Source of the DNA: Chloromonas sp. AAM2
Lineage: Eukaryota; Chlorophyta; Chlorophyceae; Chlamydomonadales; Chlamydomonadaceae
Direction of reading: 5' to 3'
Assembly (NCBI GenBank): GCA_004335635.1
Contig: QAXH01006479.1
Coordinates: 1-31,554 of the forward strand
DNA: 31,554 nucleotides
Shown here: piece by piece, positions 1 through 12,100 of the stretch
How the letters are laid out: each line of letters begins with the position of its first letter
How positions within the stretch are numbered: position 1 is the first letter of the stretch
Made by a program: the position numbers and the translations under genes
Notes under the pieces: generated by a model
Database searches by the model: none
What the model was told of the DNA's origin: nothing
The model's input: only the letters and a program-made list of their open reading frames with translations

Positions 1-422
1 TCATCAAGAGTGAGACCGTAAGCAACAGCACGTGCGGCCCAGGCTGCCAGAGACGACGCTGCTGCAGAGACATTGCTGGTGAAATGGTGCATGCATGACG
101 ATCGTGAGGTGCTGCAAGGGATGGCGTGAAATCAGACGTGATGTTGGAGTTGCTTTACTGCTTGAGCATGTGAACATCACATGTGTTTGAGGTGTTTTTA
201 GTATTGCTGGTGTTTTTAGTATTTTTAGCCGACTAAGTTCAGCTTCTATTCAGTTGACCCGACATGTAAACTTGTGTGGAGACTACATGCCAACTGTCCC
301 AGTATTGGCAGTGCTTTCTGATCTGTTTGTTGTTGTGCTGTGACCCTGATCGTCATCTCAATTGCGCACTGTGTAGCCCACTACCAACTCACTTCTCATG
401 TGTGAGAACACATATCTCCGAG

Positions 423-527
423 GACCCCACTTCGATCAACATTGATCTAATTCGAGGCATGAACAAGAAGTATGAGCTGAACAAGCCCAAACGCTTGCTG
501 TGCCAGGCACAGCCCATCGACGTTTGA
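423..527 (+). CDS. possible last exon of an unidentified gene (partial)
   Basis: An open segment begins after an AG at 421-422 and ends at a TGA at 525-527. It reads D-P-T-S-I-N-I-D-L-I-R-G-M-N-K-K-Y-E-L and then a K/P/R-rich tail ending in QPIDV. The composition (Asn, Lys, Ile, Asp; few Cys or His) is unlike the surrounding out-of-frame translations, which suggests a real C-terminus. The rest of the gene would lie at the left edge or outside the window. I do not recognise the family. If real, the gene converges tail-to-tail with calreticulin. Chance open frame is a fair alternative. Confidence 0.25.
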   Translation, partial: DPTSINIDLIRGMNKKYELNKPKRLLCQAQPIDV

Positions 528-1168
528 TGCCATGGCTGCACGTGATTAGGGAGGCCAGGTAATACAGACTGTCTTTGTGGATGTTACACTATGTCAGATG
601 TTTTCAAGGGAAAATCTAGCACGAAAAGCCTGTGCCAAGAGGATAAAAACATGATGTGATGTCTCTCTCGCAAGCGCGTTAAAACACTAGTGTGCACATG
701 CAAAGGCCCAGGCATTCCTGCCAGGCAGAAGAGTGAAGAATAGCTCCTCAATTTCAACCTACAGGCGCGCCAATTTCATCCTGCACCATCGAGAAATGTG
801 GACTGGGAGCACAGCCCTGCGTTAGGAAGCAGTTGAACAAATGGTCCAATCACAACCCAACCGCCGTGTCTGCACTGCCCCAGTCTAAGAAATAAACCGA
901 GCTGCCGATGAGGCGAGTTTTGATGTGCATGTAGCACGCCAACCGTGGCAAGCAGGCGGCCTCAGCACTTTGCTGCCAATTTGTTGTCCTTTGCCCACTG
1001 CTGGTAAGGCAGCGCTTGTCATCAGATCATCCCTAAGAGTTGTCTGCTTGTCTTCCTGCCAGAATCAGGACTGGTCAGTCCCTGCAACATGGACAGGCAC
1101 TAGCGCTGCAGCCTCACTCCTGCTGGGGAATTCTGGCGTTGTCTGCAAGGTGGTAGTGGAGCAAGCGT
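528..1168. other. intergenic, no gene seen
   Basis: This stretch lies between the possible plus-strand exon ending at 527 and the calreticulin stop at 1169. Short open frames on both strands have no recognisable product. It probably holds the 3' untranslated regions of the two converging genes. I could not identify a polyadenylation signal with confidence. Confidence 0.5.
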
Positions 1169-3896
1169 CTAGAGCTCGTCGTGGCCTGGCTTGGTCTCCT
1201 CCTTATCCTCATCGTATTCGTCATCCTCGTCGTCAGCAGCCGCAGCAGGGCCTGCATCAGCACCTGCAGCCTTGGCGGCCTCAGCAGCAGCTGCCTTCTC
1301 CTCCTCCTTAATCTGCAGTTGGCAAGCAATCACCCAGTCAGTCTCCCGCTCAAGCGGGTGCACAGACAGACAAAACTACATGTGCAGTGTAGCAGTGCTC
1401 CAGAATTCGCTAAACTGCATGACTGAGACTCTAAAATGGTGATTGAAGCCCCTGTTTTGCAACGCGAAAGTGGCTTGGCCCTTTTTGCCAGGTCTAGAGG
1501 CTGGATGTTGCTACGGTTTTGCATCATCAGTGCACATCTGACAGAACAATCACAGCATGATCACATTGCTTAACAGCCCGCCGAAGAATAACCTCCTTGA
1601 CACATTCACGGGGGTCCAGTCGCCCCGGTCAAGTTGTGTGAGACTCCAATACTGAGGCTCAGAATGACTACTGTACGACCGGAGGCTCTAAAATGGACGT
1701 TAGAATGTGCTGTGCAGCATCCATCGTCAGCTTGCCACACACCTTGTCATGTGCTGCCTTCTCTGCGTCCTTGGTCTTGGCCCAGGTCTCATTGGCAAAG
1801 GCCTCGGCCTCCGCAAAGCTGTCGGCAACAAGAATGTTGTCGAAGATAGTGCCAGCCTTGACCTGCAAGCCATACACACACGCTCTTGAAGCATCTCTGT
1901 CCGCTAAAAGTCTGTGCTTCCGACACTTGAACTTGACTGTACATGCAGAACAATTGTATGCTTCAGACACGCAGCTGCTTGATGTCTGGGTGTGACTTCG
2001 CCGTTCTAAGCCACTGCTCGTCACTGCTGCTCTTGTTTCCGCACCTGCCACAGCTCAAAGCCCACGAACTTGCTGTCCTTGAACTGGTACAGGTTGGGGT
2101 CTGGCTTGTACTCTGGGTTGTCAATGTCAGGTGCCACCCAGAGGCCCTTGTATGCTGGGTTCTCAATCATCTTTGGCTTCCACTCGCCCTTGAACTCAGG
2201 GTTTGGCAGTGTAGGGGCCTCCCAAGTGCCTGCGGAGAGTGTCACCTCCCAACACATGTTACAGTCACGCAATACACATGTCCATTTCCGCAGCTGTTGC
2301 GACTGCCACCAACATTCACAAAGAAACAGGTGAGTTACAAACCTGACTTGACCTTATCCACAGGACTGCTGGTGTACTGTGTCCATATACTTGTATTCCG
2401 CACATGTGGCAGAGTGGATTGAAGACTGCGTTGTTCATGCTTGCAAAGGTAGAAGCTTGTACTGCAAACACGGGTAGCATGACCTTCTCAAGTGGTACCC
2501 ACCATCCTCTTCGTCGTCCCAATCCTCTGGCTTCTTGGCATCTGGGTCTGGCAGGGTTGCAGGGATGTCATCATAGCCCTCAGGCTTCTTGTCCTCTGGG
2601 TCTGGGATCTTTTCGCGCTCGTCCCAGTCCTCAGGCTTGGTGGCCTTGGGGTCCTTGATGGTCTGCAATAACAAAGAGAAGCGTCATGGTGTGTGCAAGA
2701 CCAACATGGAAATGCATGCAAATACCCAAAAGTGCCCTTGCTGCCATGCCATGCCGATGGTGAACGGCTGCCATGTCAACGATGGGAGGCAATGCTGCTA
2801 CCTAAATACCCACCTGATTGATTGCAGTGGAGCTGCTGCTGGGACATTATATAACAGAAAGCCAGGGACCACAATTACTGTCACGTGGAGAGGCTGCTTA
2901 CCTTGGGTGGAAGCATGTCCCAGTCCTCCTCCAGAGATCCAGCAGCAACCTCCTTCAGATCAATGTACACCTGCAGGCCAGCAGACAGGTAAAGAGAGGT
3001 CAGGATAGAAACACGCATTTGCAAGTGCACCCGTTTTCAATATTCAAACTTGTACGGTGCCCCACCTGGTACGTGTTGTCGGGCTTCAAGACGAGGGTGT
3101 AGATGTGGGTGAGCTGGTCGGTCTCGGCCTTAATGTCCTTCTTGATCAAGTAGTTCTTGCCCTTGTATGTCAAGATAACGTGGACCTTCTTTGTGGAGAA
3201 GCCGCAGATGTCAGGGCCAAACATGATGGAGTACGGGGTATCGCCGCCGAACTCCGCCATTTCCTTGGCACTGCGAGCACGCCAAGGTTGCATGGTGTGA
3301 GGCCGTCTGGACGAGGTAGACTGATAACTTCAAGCTCGGTGAGGGTCTGGAACCTTACCTTGTTGCGGGAATCAGCTTGATGTAGCCACCACCGCAATCA
3401 ATATCCTGCTCATGCTTGACGGAGTACTGCGAAGCAACCAGGTAAGTAAGGCGGGGTTGGTGGAGTTGAGGTTGTAAAAGTGGAGATCGAGGCCTCGTTG
3501 TCACAACCCTCGAACCGGGATACCTGCAGGACGAGATCCTTGCCGGTGTTGTCCACTGGCTTGTCGATCTCAGCGTAGATGGCGAAGAACTTGCTGTCTG
3601 GCCCTGTCTGGATGCCCTTGTCCGCCTCTTCATCGCCAAACCACTTGCCGGCAGTCAGCTTGAAGTCACCCGCAGTGCCGTCGGCCTGCTTCCAGCTAGA
3701 CTTCTTCCAGCGTGAATCCCATGAGCCTGCAGCGACATAGCAGGTATGCATTATACAACCGCTGCCTCGAACCTTCCGCAAAGGGACACGCAATCAAACC
3801 ATTGCACGCACCGTCAAAGGTCTCTTTGAAAAAGATGTCTGCTGTAGCGCTGCCTACCAACAATGCCAACAACGCCACGGACCGGAGGGTGCACAT
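1169..3896 (-). CDS. CRT: calreticulin (ER calcium-binding lectin chaperone)
   Basis: Calreticulin binds monoglucosylated glycoproteins and stores calcium in the ER lumen. Nine exons (minus strand): 3896-3812, 3726-3524, 3426-3359, 3270-3066, 2970-2902, 2662-2503, 2229-2045, 1862-1743, 1312-1169. All introns are GT-AG, phases close, and the product is 412 aa, normal for the family. Residues 1-19 are a signal peptide. The N-domain starts FFKETFDG, with the CGGGYIKL motif at 107-114 and its disulfide partner in GPDICG (C141). The P-domain (about 188-300) has three acidic DP..KPE(D/G)(W/Y)D repeats followed by three GxW..P...NP repeats. The C-domain is Ala-rich and then acidic ([10 protein letters not shown]) and ends in the ER-retrieval signal HDEL. 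Nothing essential appears missing. The start is the ATG of the signal peptide. Codes on the same strand as the downstream-coordinate hydrolase, but 2.2 kb of intergenic DNA separates them. Confidence 0.97.
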
Positions 3897-4614
3897 TTCT
3901 CAGCACCTATGTGACCAGCAGATCTTGATCTAAGGAGGTCAGAGCAGCAGGCACTGCAAGCAATTGGCTGCGGCCAGGACACAGGGAGGCTGCTGCTGCT
4001 GAGTATGACTGGAATGCATCCTCGGCCGGAGCGCGTCCGGTCATAATCAAAGAGGATTACCAACCGTTTTGATTCAAAAATGCCCGGTTCTTTTCGTCGT
4101 CTCGTTTCTTTTGCCAAGTGGTAAAACTTGGATGCCGTTGCATGAACATGTGCCTGGAGTGTTGGGATGCCGATCCGAGGAAGGCCTGATCATCATGCAC
4201 CAACAACTGGGACACATGGCTGCATGTGAGTCCGAGGCACTTCAGCTCAAGTACAAACTCAGTGCCAAGCTCTTGAATGTGCTGATCAGACCACAGCAGA
4301 CGTCAGGCCTGATTGAATTTTGCTGGCACTGGTATGGCACCACCTGATCTGCTGCCTTCGGGCGCTGGGACTGGCTGACTGGTTTCAAGGCTGTGACAGA
4401 AATCATCAAATCTAGAGATACTCGAGAGGAACAACAGTGCGTGACTTCGTCAGTGAAGAGATTTGGCCACCTGCACTCCGCCTGTCATTGTGACACTGAA
4501 TTGAACGTAGGACTTGTCCAAGAGAACACGCAAAAGGCCCAGGGCCTGAGTGCTGCTACACGACTGTAACAAGCATTGACTCCATGGCGCGCGCATGCCG
4601 CTCAGTTTGTACCA

Positions 4615-4735
4615 ATATCACTAGGAGGGAGAGTATCAAGCCCGCCCAACAAGCATATGGATTGCGTATTCTGACCGCAAACCTCGTTATGCACGAAAGG
4701 GCTTGATAATCATCGACGAGGTGACACCCTTGTGA
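4615..4735 (-). repeat. SINE-like repeat, copy 1
   Basis: On the minus strand, 4660-4621 carries a core GTTGGGCGGGCTTGA followed by CTCTCCCTCC. The core is shared with 5550-5507 (minus) and 18770-18815 (plus). It resembles a pol III B box (GGTTCGANTCC). About 75-90 bp upstream on the same strand is CACCTCG, matching the upstream block of the 18.7-kb copy. A tRNA-derived SINE is an inference from these two spaced blocks; this copy is the most diverged of the three. Confidence 0.35.
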
Positions 4736-4745
4736 CAATCATCAA

Positions 4746-4765
4746 TTGCCGGTTCTGGGACAATA
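4746..4765 (+). repeat. dispersed motif, copy with TTGCCGGTTCTGGGACAATA
   Basis: This 20-base stretch matches the recurrent motif TTTGCCAGTTCTGGGACAAT found at 18883-18905, 19277-19299, 30386-30408 and inverted at 30663-30687. The motif appears to mark the end of a dispersed repeat or MITE family (see 30379-30692). Here only the short motif is evident; the flanks are not clearly homologous. Confidence 0.45.
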
Positions 4766-5504
4766 TCTGGGAATACCGCCAGGCATGAGACACCTACTAC
4801 CACCGTACCATGGGACCGTTCACATGGGATCGTTCACATGAGATTGTTGACCCGTCGGTCCGGGCCCTCTGTTAACAAGACAACAAGCACCCCAGTCGTT
4901 TGTCTCCCCTGTTTTGGTCACCCCACTGATGTCACATCATTACATGGTAGGAGCTGCTGTCCTCATCATATCCTCATGTGGAGCATGCTTCAAAGGCGTC
5001 AGGGGCGTGAGGAGCTGTGCCACAGGTCAGCATTCAACCTGTCAAGCAAGCCTAAAAATACAGCTTAGCATTGCCCAGAATAATACGAACTGACGACTGT
5101 TTGTAGTTGCTGGCCTGTTTGGCCTAGCTGAAAAGTGAGTGCAAAACACACTTGTGCAGCAGGGAGTTGGTACCTCATGTGACTTTGCTTTTGAAGCACC
5201 GTCACAGTGCCCATGATGGCAAGATGCAGTGCTTCCAATTGCACAAGATAATGCCAGCTTTCCTGTTCACGGCACGTGACGCAACAGTCTTCCTTGGCAG
5301 TGTTGGGTGTCTGGATGCAGTGGTGACAGCAACACAAGATAAACAAAGAAAGTGACCCAAAAACGGGAAATATTCTCTTTGTGTCAACAAGTCACAAGGC
5401 AAAATCGTATCAACGTAAACAACGTAGGAGGCACACCTAAATCGTTGCACATGGCCCACAAGCAGTACCGCAATGTCTGCCAAGACAGTATGCAGCACTG
5501 GACA

Positions 5505-5620
5505 GTCACAAGACGGGAGGGGCTCAAACCCGTCCAACATGCATGTAAAGGGGTGTGTAAGCAGCACTGCAAAGACGGACTGTCACTGCGAAGACAGGAG
5601 CGTGCTACAACTTCCCCAGT
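5505..5620 (-). repeat. SINE-like repeat, copy 2
   Basis: On the minus strand, 5550-5507 reads ACATGCATGTTGGACGGG, then TTTGAGCCCCTCCCGTCTTG. It is close to the plus-strand copy at 18770-18815 (ACATGTAGGTTGGACGGG, then TTGGAATCCCTCCCCTCTTG). A TAGCAC block lies about 70 bp upstream in both copies, as an A-box-like element would. The two spaced shared blocks support a common repeat family; the pol III/SINE assignment is inferred. Confidence 0.4.
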
Positions 5621-6113
5621 ATTGATAGATTCAAACTTTACACCCAGATGCTGGAGGCACAACAAGGAGAAGGCCTTCCAGCCCATGCCTATGACATGGC
5701 GACAAGCGGTTGCTCGGGCACTGCTTGGTCTGGCCAAGTAGACCCGAATAACTTGCAGGCAGTTCTTTTCTGAGGTGCAGTGCTGACGAGGTGAGTTTGC
5801 ATGTATGCCTTACAAGCTACGACAGTCTTCAAAGCTTGTCAGTTGGTCCTTGAAAATCCATGAAAAAGCGTCTTGAGCACCACATGGGTTGTCTGCATTG
5901 CTGCTCAAGTCGACAATCAGCTATTCTGTTGCCTAGCTTTGTGTGTTAGCACTCGAGGCATGGTAGGCCTCTACCTGACGAGTTCGCCCCACATTACTCC
6001 TGCCCAAAATTTCAGGGTGAAATCAAAACCCTTGACATCTCCTGGCACCATCTTGCGCCTGTCAGCGGCCAGGTGCATGCCAACCTAGGGAAGCAAGTCT
6101 AATGATCTCTGCG

Positions 6114-9100
6114 CTAGGCTTCCGACTGAGTACTGCTGAGCACCTGGCCACAGAACGGTGCGAGCTGCGCCAGCAGCGCTGCCGGCGCCTCCTCATGCGA
6201 CAAGTGCCCACATCCAGACACGATGGACACGTGACTGTGTGGCAGGTCCGCACTTAGTAGCTCCGCCTTGCTGGGCGGCACCACCCGGTCGTGCTCGCCC
6301 GTCAGCAGCAGGGCGGGCAGCGGCCGGGCGTCAAACAGGTATGCGGGCAGGTCGCCTTGTGCCTGGTCGCGGCGCAGACGCGTGGTCTCTATGAGGCTCT
6401 CGCACCACCCTTCCACACGAAGAGGCGCCTTGTACAAGTCTAGGACCTGCGGTGGGGTGGACATCAACATGACGACCAAAACTGTGAAGGGCTGTCGCAT
6501 GCAACAGCTTGATTTCCATGCCCTCAAACCGTGCCAGATAATGCGTGAGCTCACCTCTGGTGTGAGCTTGTGCGTGTTATGCCAAGCGCGCCTGTTGGCC
6601 ACCTCGCCCAGCTCGCTGCGCAGGAGCGGCCGCAGGATGGAGCGGCCCAGGCGCGAACTCGCCAACAACCTGTGCAATGGCCAACAACACAGCGCACGTG
6701 ACGTTGACAACGCGCTCAGTTTGCTGTGCTGTTCAAGTATATACACTGCCGCACGCACGAAAAGCTTGGGTGCCACAGCCCTTCCTCCGTTCAGATTCAG
6801 TCCAGTGTTTTTCCAAATTCTCTCTGGATTCGCTACGTGCAAACAACGCCATTCCGGCCAAGCTGTCACAAAAGGCTTGCGTGCCACAGTTGCTGCTGTG
6901 CTTCTAGACTAGCTGTGCCGTATGCTATTCCCTCACCTTGACAGAGCGGGTCCTTGTGTTCCTGACAGGTTGGGGTGCAACAGCGCCATGCCCAGGACCT
7001 GCGGCCAGGGCCCCTGGCCCGAGGCGCTGGGGGTGCCGGGGGCTGCGCTGAGCACAAGCTCACCAGTGCCGTCAGATGCCAGCACCAGCCCACCGGCGAA
7101 CCCGGGGATGCCATGGCTCACACTGGGCCGCCTGCACGAACACGCAGCAGTGCAAGGTCATGTGGCTGATCAACCTAGCTACAAAGCACTTGCGAACACT
7201 TGATTGTAACTACTTAAAGTCGAATAAACTACTTCATTAAAACTACCTGCATGGCATGTGGAAACAACCATCTTCTGCCGACCCAGCAGCCACATTATGA
7301 TTGTTGGTGACTGTGCCCTGGCAGCTTTGCGACTGTGCACGGCATTTGGCACTCCTTTCGCGCATCCAACAGCAACTCACCCTTCTGCCACGGGCCCAGG
7401 CGTTGACTGCACCCTCCTGTGCCTCGCCCCCTCCATGTGGTGCGGCTTCATCATGTCCACCATCGCCAGCCGCTTGCCCGCCACTGGCCCCGTCTCGCCC
7501 CGGAGCAAGCTGCTGGTGCTGCCGCCGCTGCTGCTACCGCTAGCGCCACCAGCCACAGTACCTTGCTCCCCGCAACAGGAAGACGGCTCTGTAAGTGCCG
7601 GTGTGCGGTGCTCTACCCCGTCCACGCCAGCACACCCCGCCAAACCTGTGGGCCCCACAGACGGCCAGGAGCCAGCGGATTCCACAGTGCATACCCGGCT
7701 TAGCTCGCTGAGTACTGGCATGGAGGGCGTGGGTGCGCCTACACGAACAGCAGCCGGTGGAAGGCCAAGCGGGATGCCATTGCATGCCAAATCCGCACCG
7801 CTGCATACCGCCAGTGCGACCGTATCAGCGCTAGCGCGCGGCCGCTGCCTCACAAGCTTTGCTGAATCACTACCCGCACAGCTGTCAGCTGCTCCCCAAG
7901 TTGAAGTAGCCAAGTCAGGCGATGCAGTGGCTGTGGGCATCATGGCTACCACTGCAATCGCGTGGTGGTGTGCCGTTGCGAATGGCCCTCCTGTGCCTGC
8001 AGAGATGCTTGCAACCTCGCCAGGTGGTGGTGGGTAGTAGACACTGCTGGCAGTGCCTGACTGTGGATCCCCGGCCACGGTTATGCTGCAGACGCCACCG
8101 TTCTTGCTGGTGCGAGGAGTGTCTGCGCCCGAGCTGCTGCTGGGGCTGTCATTGGGGCCGCTGTGGTCCCAAACCAAGGATGAGGACGGCGGCCTGCATG
8201 GCAAACCACGCATTCCTTCAATCTCAGCGCTTCCACATCAAAATTCAATTCTAATGGCAACTGGTTCACATCTTGCAATGTTCTGAGCAAGTCGTGTAGG
8301 TGCGCAAAGATCACCTGCTGCATTATCTCATGCCTTAAGGCTGTACAGTCCAGTGGCCAGCCTTTGGACTTCAGGTGTAGAATTGAATGGTTTAAGACTA
8401 TTCGCAAAACATGCAACGGCAAAATGTGTGATACGGTCTACCGCGGAATGCACCCCTTGTGGCTCCTGCATGGCTTACCTCATGGCCATGGACGCCGCCC
8501 TAAGCGCCAGCAGGCAACCGTCTGCGTGCGCTGCGAAAATGACCTTGCTGAGACCCAGCGCCTGGCACAGGGACAGCAGCAGGTGCGCCTGGGACCCCAG
8601 CGTGTACGGGTTCACCTGGTGCGCCTGAAGACCAGGGCGCGAGGTCAGGCCTGCAGGGAAGTCGGCAGCAGGACAGTCAAAGCAGAGCAAACCTGCTGTG
8701 CACAATCAACCATCCTGCGGCCAGTACAAGTTGCTGGTCCTACACAGACAGAACTCCAGGGACGTTTGGGTTGTCACAAACAACGGGAGAACGCTGTAGT
8801 ATAACGCCAATGCTTTTGACTCACCAAATGCCGGTCTGTCAAACGCCACCACCCTGCACTGGCACTGTATGGCCAGGGGCTCGAGGATGTGCCGCCATGC
8901 GAAGACTCCGGCCCCAAAGCCGTGTACCAGCACAATGCCTGTCTGCTCTGCATCGGAGTCGCTGCCGCTGGCTAGGCTTGGCACCACCTCCTTGTAGTGA
9001 ACCTGAGCGTGCAACAGCCGCGTGCCCTGTCAGCAATGACCAGCAGTGCTAGATGATCTCGTTTGGTCCAGCAGCTGTGCACGTTCGCCTGCAGAATGCC

Positions 9101-12100
9101 TCGTAAAGACTGACTAACAAGAAGCTCTCACGCTCTCAACATTGACATCAAGGCACACAGCTTGTACCTGTACGGAACCTGGTCCAATGCGGACCCTGCC
9201 TGGCCATCAGCTTAAAAAGCCTGCCATGCTCAAACACCACTCACCTTGATGCCTGCGACTTGCAAGAACTTGGAGTCATCATCCGCCAGTGTTTCCGCGG
9301 GCACGTCCTCCCCCGGTCGCCCGCCTGTGCCCTCGGCCCCCTCCTCCATGTCGCAACGCCGCAGCAGGCCCCAGCCGCCCTCGCCAGCGCAGGACTGGTC
9401 CTCCTCCCAGGGGTAGGCGCCCCCCAGACCCAGCTGGTAGCGCCGACGCGCCCACTCCACAGACCGCCTGTCCCGCAGCAGCAGAGCAGGAATACTTAAG
9501 CATGTTTAACAAATGACTGGGAGGTGCTATGAATGTGCAACAAATGATGACGATGACAAGGAATATAAAGGCAGTTCCCAGCTCCCGTGCAACATGCAGT
9601 ACGTGTGAACAAACGTGTGACCACCTGTGACTGGGCTACGTCGTGATTGATCCTAGATGGGGTCAGCAAAAGCATGTCCATGCCGCCTCAGTCCTGCCCA
9701 GTGTGCAGACTGCTGCCCATTGCCCATGGGCAGCCCCTCAGCCCAGTCACCTCGCTGTCAGGACATGCAGCCAGCAGAACAGGCTGGTGATGATGAAGAT
9801 GGCTGCGGCTGGCACTGCAATTGAGCCCCAGCGAAACATAATCATCTTGACCACCAGGTAAGGGAAGCAGGCAACCGCCAATAGGTATGAGGCGTACAGG
9901 TAGGGCCTGTGGGCAGCACCAAGCATGCAACCAAGGGGTAAGAGCAACGGCGAGAGTATGCCAGAGACACTTCACACGCATACCACAGACGTGGCAGGTT
10001 GGACATGAACAAATGCTTGAGAAATGAACCCATTTGCCAAAGACGGCAAATGTCAAGTTTTAGACATTCGTCCTGCATGAATGGTTCAGGGTCACTGCGC
10101 AAAGGGCAGTGACTGGATGCAGTGCAAAGAACAGGCCCATCCTGTTTAGAGGGGTTTGGGGAGCTTGTGACATGCTGGGCAGCCTGCCCTGGGCTGTGCA
10201 TGTGCTGCATGCCCTGCTGCTCACGTGTGCATGTGCTGCATGCCCTGCTGCTCAAGTGTGCATGTGCGGCATGCCCTGCTGCTCACGTGTGCATGTGCGG
10301 CATGCCCTGCTGCTCACGTGTGCATGNNNNNNNNNNNNNNNNNNNNNNNNNNNNNNNNNNNNNNNNNNNNNNNNNNNNNNNNNNNNNNNNNNNNNNNNNN
10401 NNNNNNNNNNNNNNNNNNNNNNNNNNNNNNNNNNNNNNNNNNNNNNNNNNNNNNNNNNNNNNNNNNNNNNNNNNNNNNNNNNNNNNNNNNNNNNNNNNNN
10501 NNNNNNNNNNNNNNNNNNNNNNNNNNNNNNNNNNNNNNNNNNNNNNNNNNNNNNNNNNNNNNNNNNNNNNNNNNNNNNNNNNNNNNNNNNNNNNNNNNNN
10601 NNNNNNNNNNNNNNNNNNNNNNNNNNNNNNNNNNNNNNNNNNNNNNNNNNNNNNNNNNNNNNNNNNNNNNNNNNNNNNNNNNNNNNNNNNNNNNNNNNNN
10701 NNNNNNNNNNNNNNNNNNNNNNNNNNNNNNNNNNNNNNNNNNNNNNNNNNNNNNNNNNNNNNNNNNNNNNNNNNNNNNNNNNNNNNNNNNNNNNNNNNNN
10801 NNNNNNNNNNNNNNNNNNNNNNNNNNNNGCATGTGCGGCATGCCCTGCTGCTCACGTGTGCATGTGCGGCATGCCCTGCTGCTCACGTGTGCATGTGCGG
10901 CATGCCCTGCTGCTCACGTGTGCATGTGCGGCATGCCCTGCTGCTCACGTGTGCATGTGCGGCATGCCCTGCTGCTCACGTGTGCATGTGCTGCATGCTA
11001 TGATGATCACCTGTGCATGTGCTGCATGCTATGATGATCACCTGTGCATGTGCTGCATGCCTTGCTGCTCACGCGTGCATGTGCGGCATGCTACGATGCT
11101 CACCTGTGCATGTGCTGCATGCCCTGCTGCTCACGCGTGCATGTGCATGATGCTCACCTGTGCATGTGCTGCATGCCCTGCTGCTCACGCGTGCATGTGC
11201 GGTATGCCCTGCTGCTCACGCGTGCATGTGCATGATGCTCACCTGTGCATGTGCTGCATGCCCTGCTGCTCACGTGTGCATGTGCTGCATGCCCTGCTGC
11301 TCACGCGTGCATGTGCATGATGCTCACCTGTGCATGTGCTGCATGCCGACGGCATAGGCTGCACTGAGCAACGCTGCGCGTGTGCACGAGAGTCCCACTA
11401 CATCCTCAAGGGAGTGGAAGTATGAGAAGTGGTAGTTTGGGGCCTCAGCGGCCAGGGAAGAAGGAGGATTGTCTTTCTCTGTGCTGTGCCTGGCATAGGC
11501 CTCTGGCATGCAGCATAGAACGTAGATGAGAAGCACTGACAAGAGCTCCGAGATGCAGAGCGCCCATGGAGTCTGCATGCATGCCGGAAGAATGTGGTCA
11601 AGGATGCCAGATGATGTCAGTAAGAGTAACCTGTCCGGAGGTATGTATTGCCATGCTTGGAGTCCCTCCCGTCATGTGATTAAGGATGGGCTAGTACTGG
11701 TCTATGGGGGTGGTGCACGCTAGGCAAGCCTGGCGTGCTGAAAAAAACGGCAGCTTGTGAGCATGTGACACTGGAAATCTGTTTGGTGGCATGCAGTACG
11801 TGCAGCCGCATGGCAACATGAACGCACCAGCACTTGAAGCAGAGAGACACTGCACACGCAGCAAAAGCGAGTAAGGTTGAGGAAGCGAGAAAACCTAGAC
11901 CAGAAGGGCTCCAAATTGAGCAGGGGGAAAATTCCGCCTCTTGGCCTGGTAGGCTTGTAGAGGAATCTATCCTTCAAGTAGCTGTCAACCTGCATGGTAT
12001 TCAGCAGTCAGTCGAGTCTCTGCATGAGCCATTGGAACATGAAAACAAATTGACCACACAGCAGACTGCGTGTCATCTGTGCCTTGCTCAATGCATGCCG

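Larger units (their letters stand above)
3897..6113. other. intergenic: calreticulin promoter side and hydrolase 3' side
   Basis: No coding exon is supported here. The first few hundred bases upstream of 3896 should hold the calreticulin promoter. A short palindrome (CCGGA, five-base spacer, TCCGG) lies at 4026-4040. A CCAAT motif is present on the minus strand near 3963. I see no canonical ER-stress element (CCAAT-N9/10-CACG). Two SINE-like repeats (about 4615-4735 and 5505-5620) and one copy of a dispersed motif (4746-4765) occupy the middle. A TTACA at 5810-5814 (TGTAA on the minus strand) is a possible poly(A) signal for the hydrolase gene, about 300 bp past its stop. Confidence 0.45.

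Noticed and set aside
3508..3521. CCCTCGAACCGGGA, whose reverse complement contains GGTTCGAGG, like a tRNA T-arm
   Set aside because: The flanking bases do not form a T-stem, acceptor stem or anticodon arm; it lies in a calreticulin intron. No tRNA gene was found in the window.
7258..8037. A 259-residue plus-strand open frame
   Set aside because: It is antisense to hydrolase exon 8, which has matching phases on both sides; the plus frame has no splice-consistent partners or motif.
10109..11320. A 403-residue plus-strand open frame across the minisatellite (CAACPAAHVCM-type repeat protein)
   Set aside because: The 31-bp unit is not a multiple of three, so the same repeat is open in several frames on both strands; the frame crosses 502 unknown bases and lies in an intron of a supported gene.
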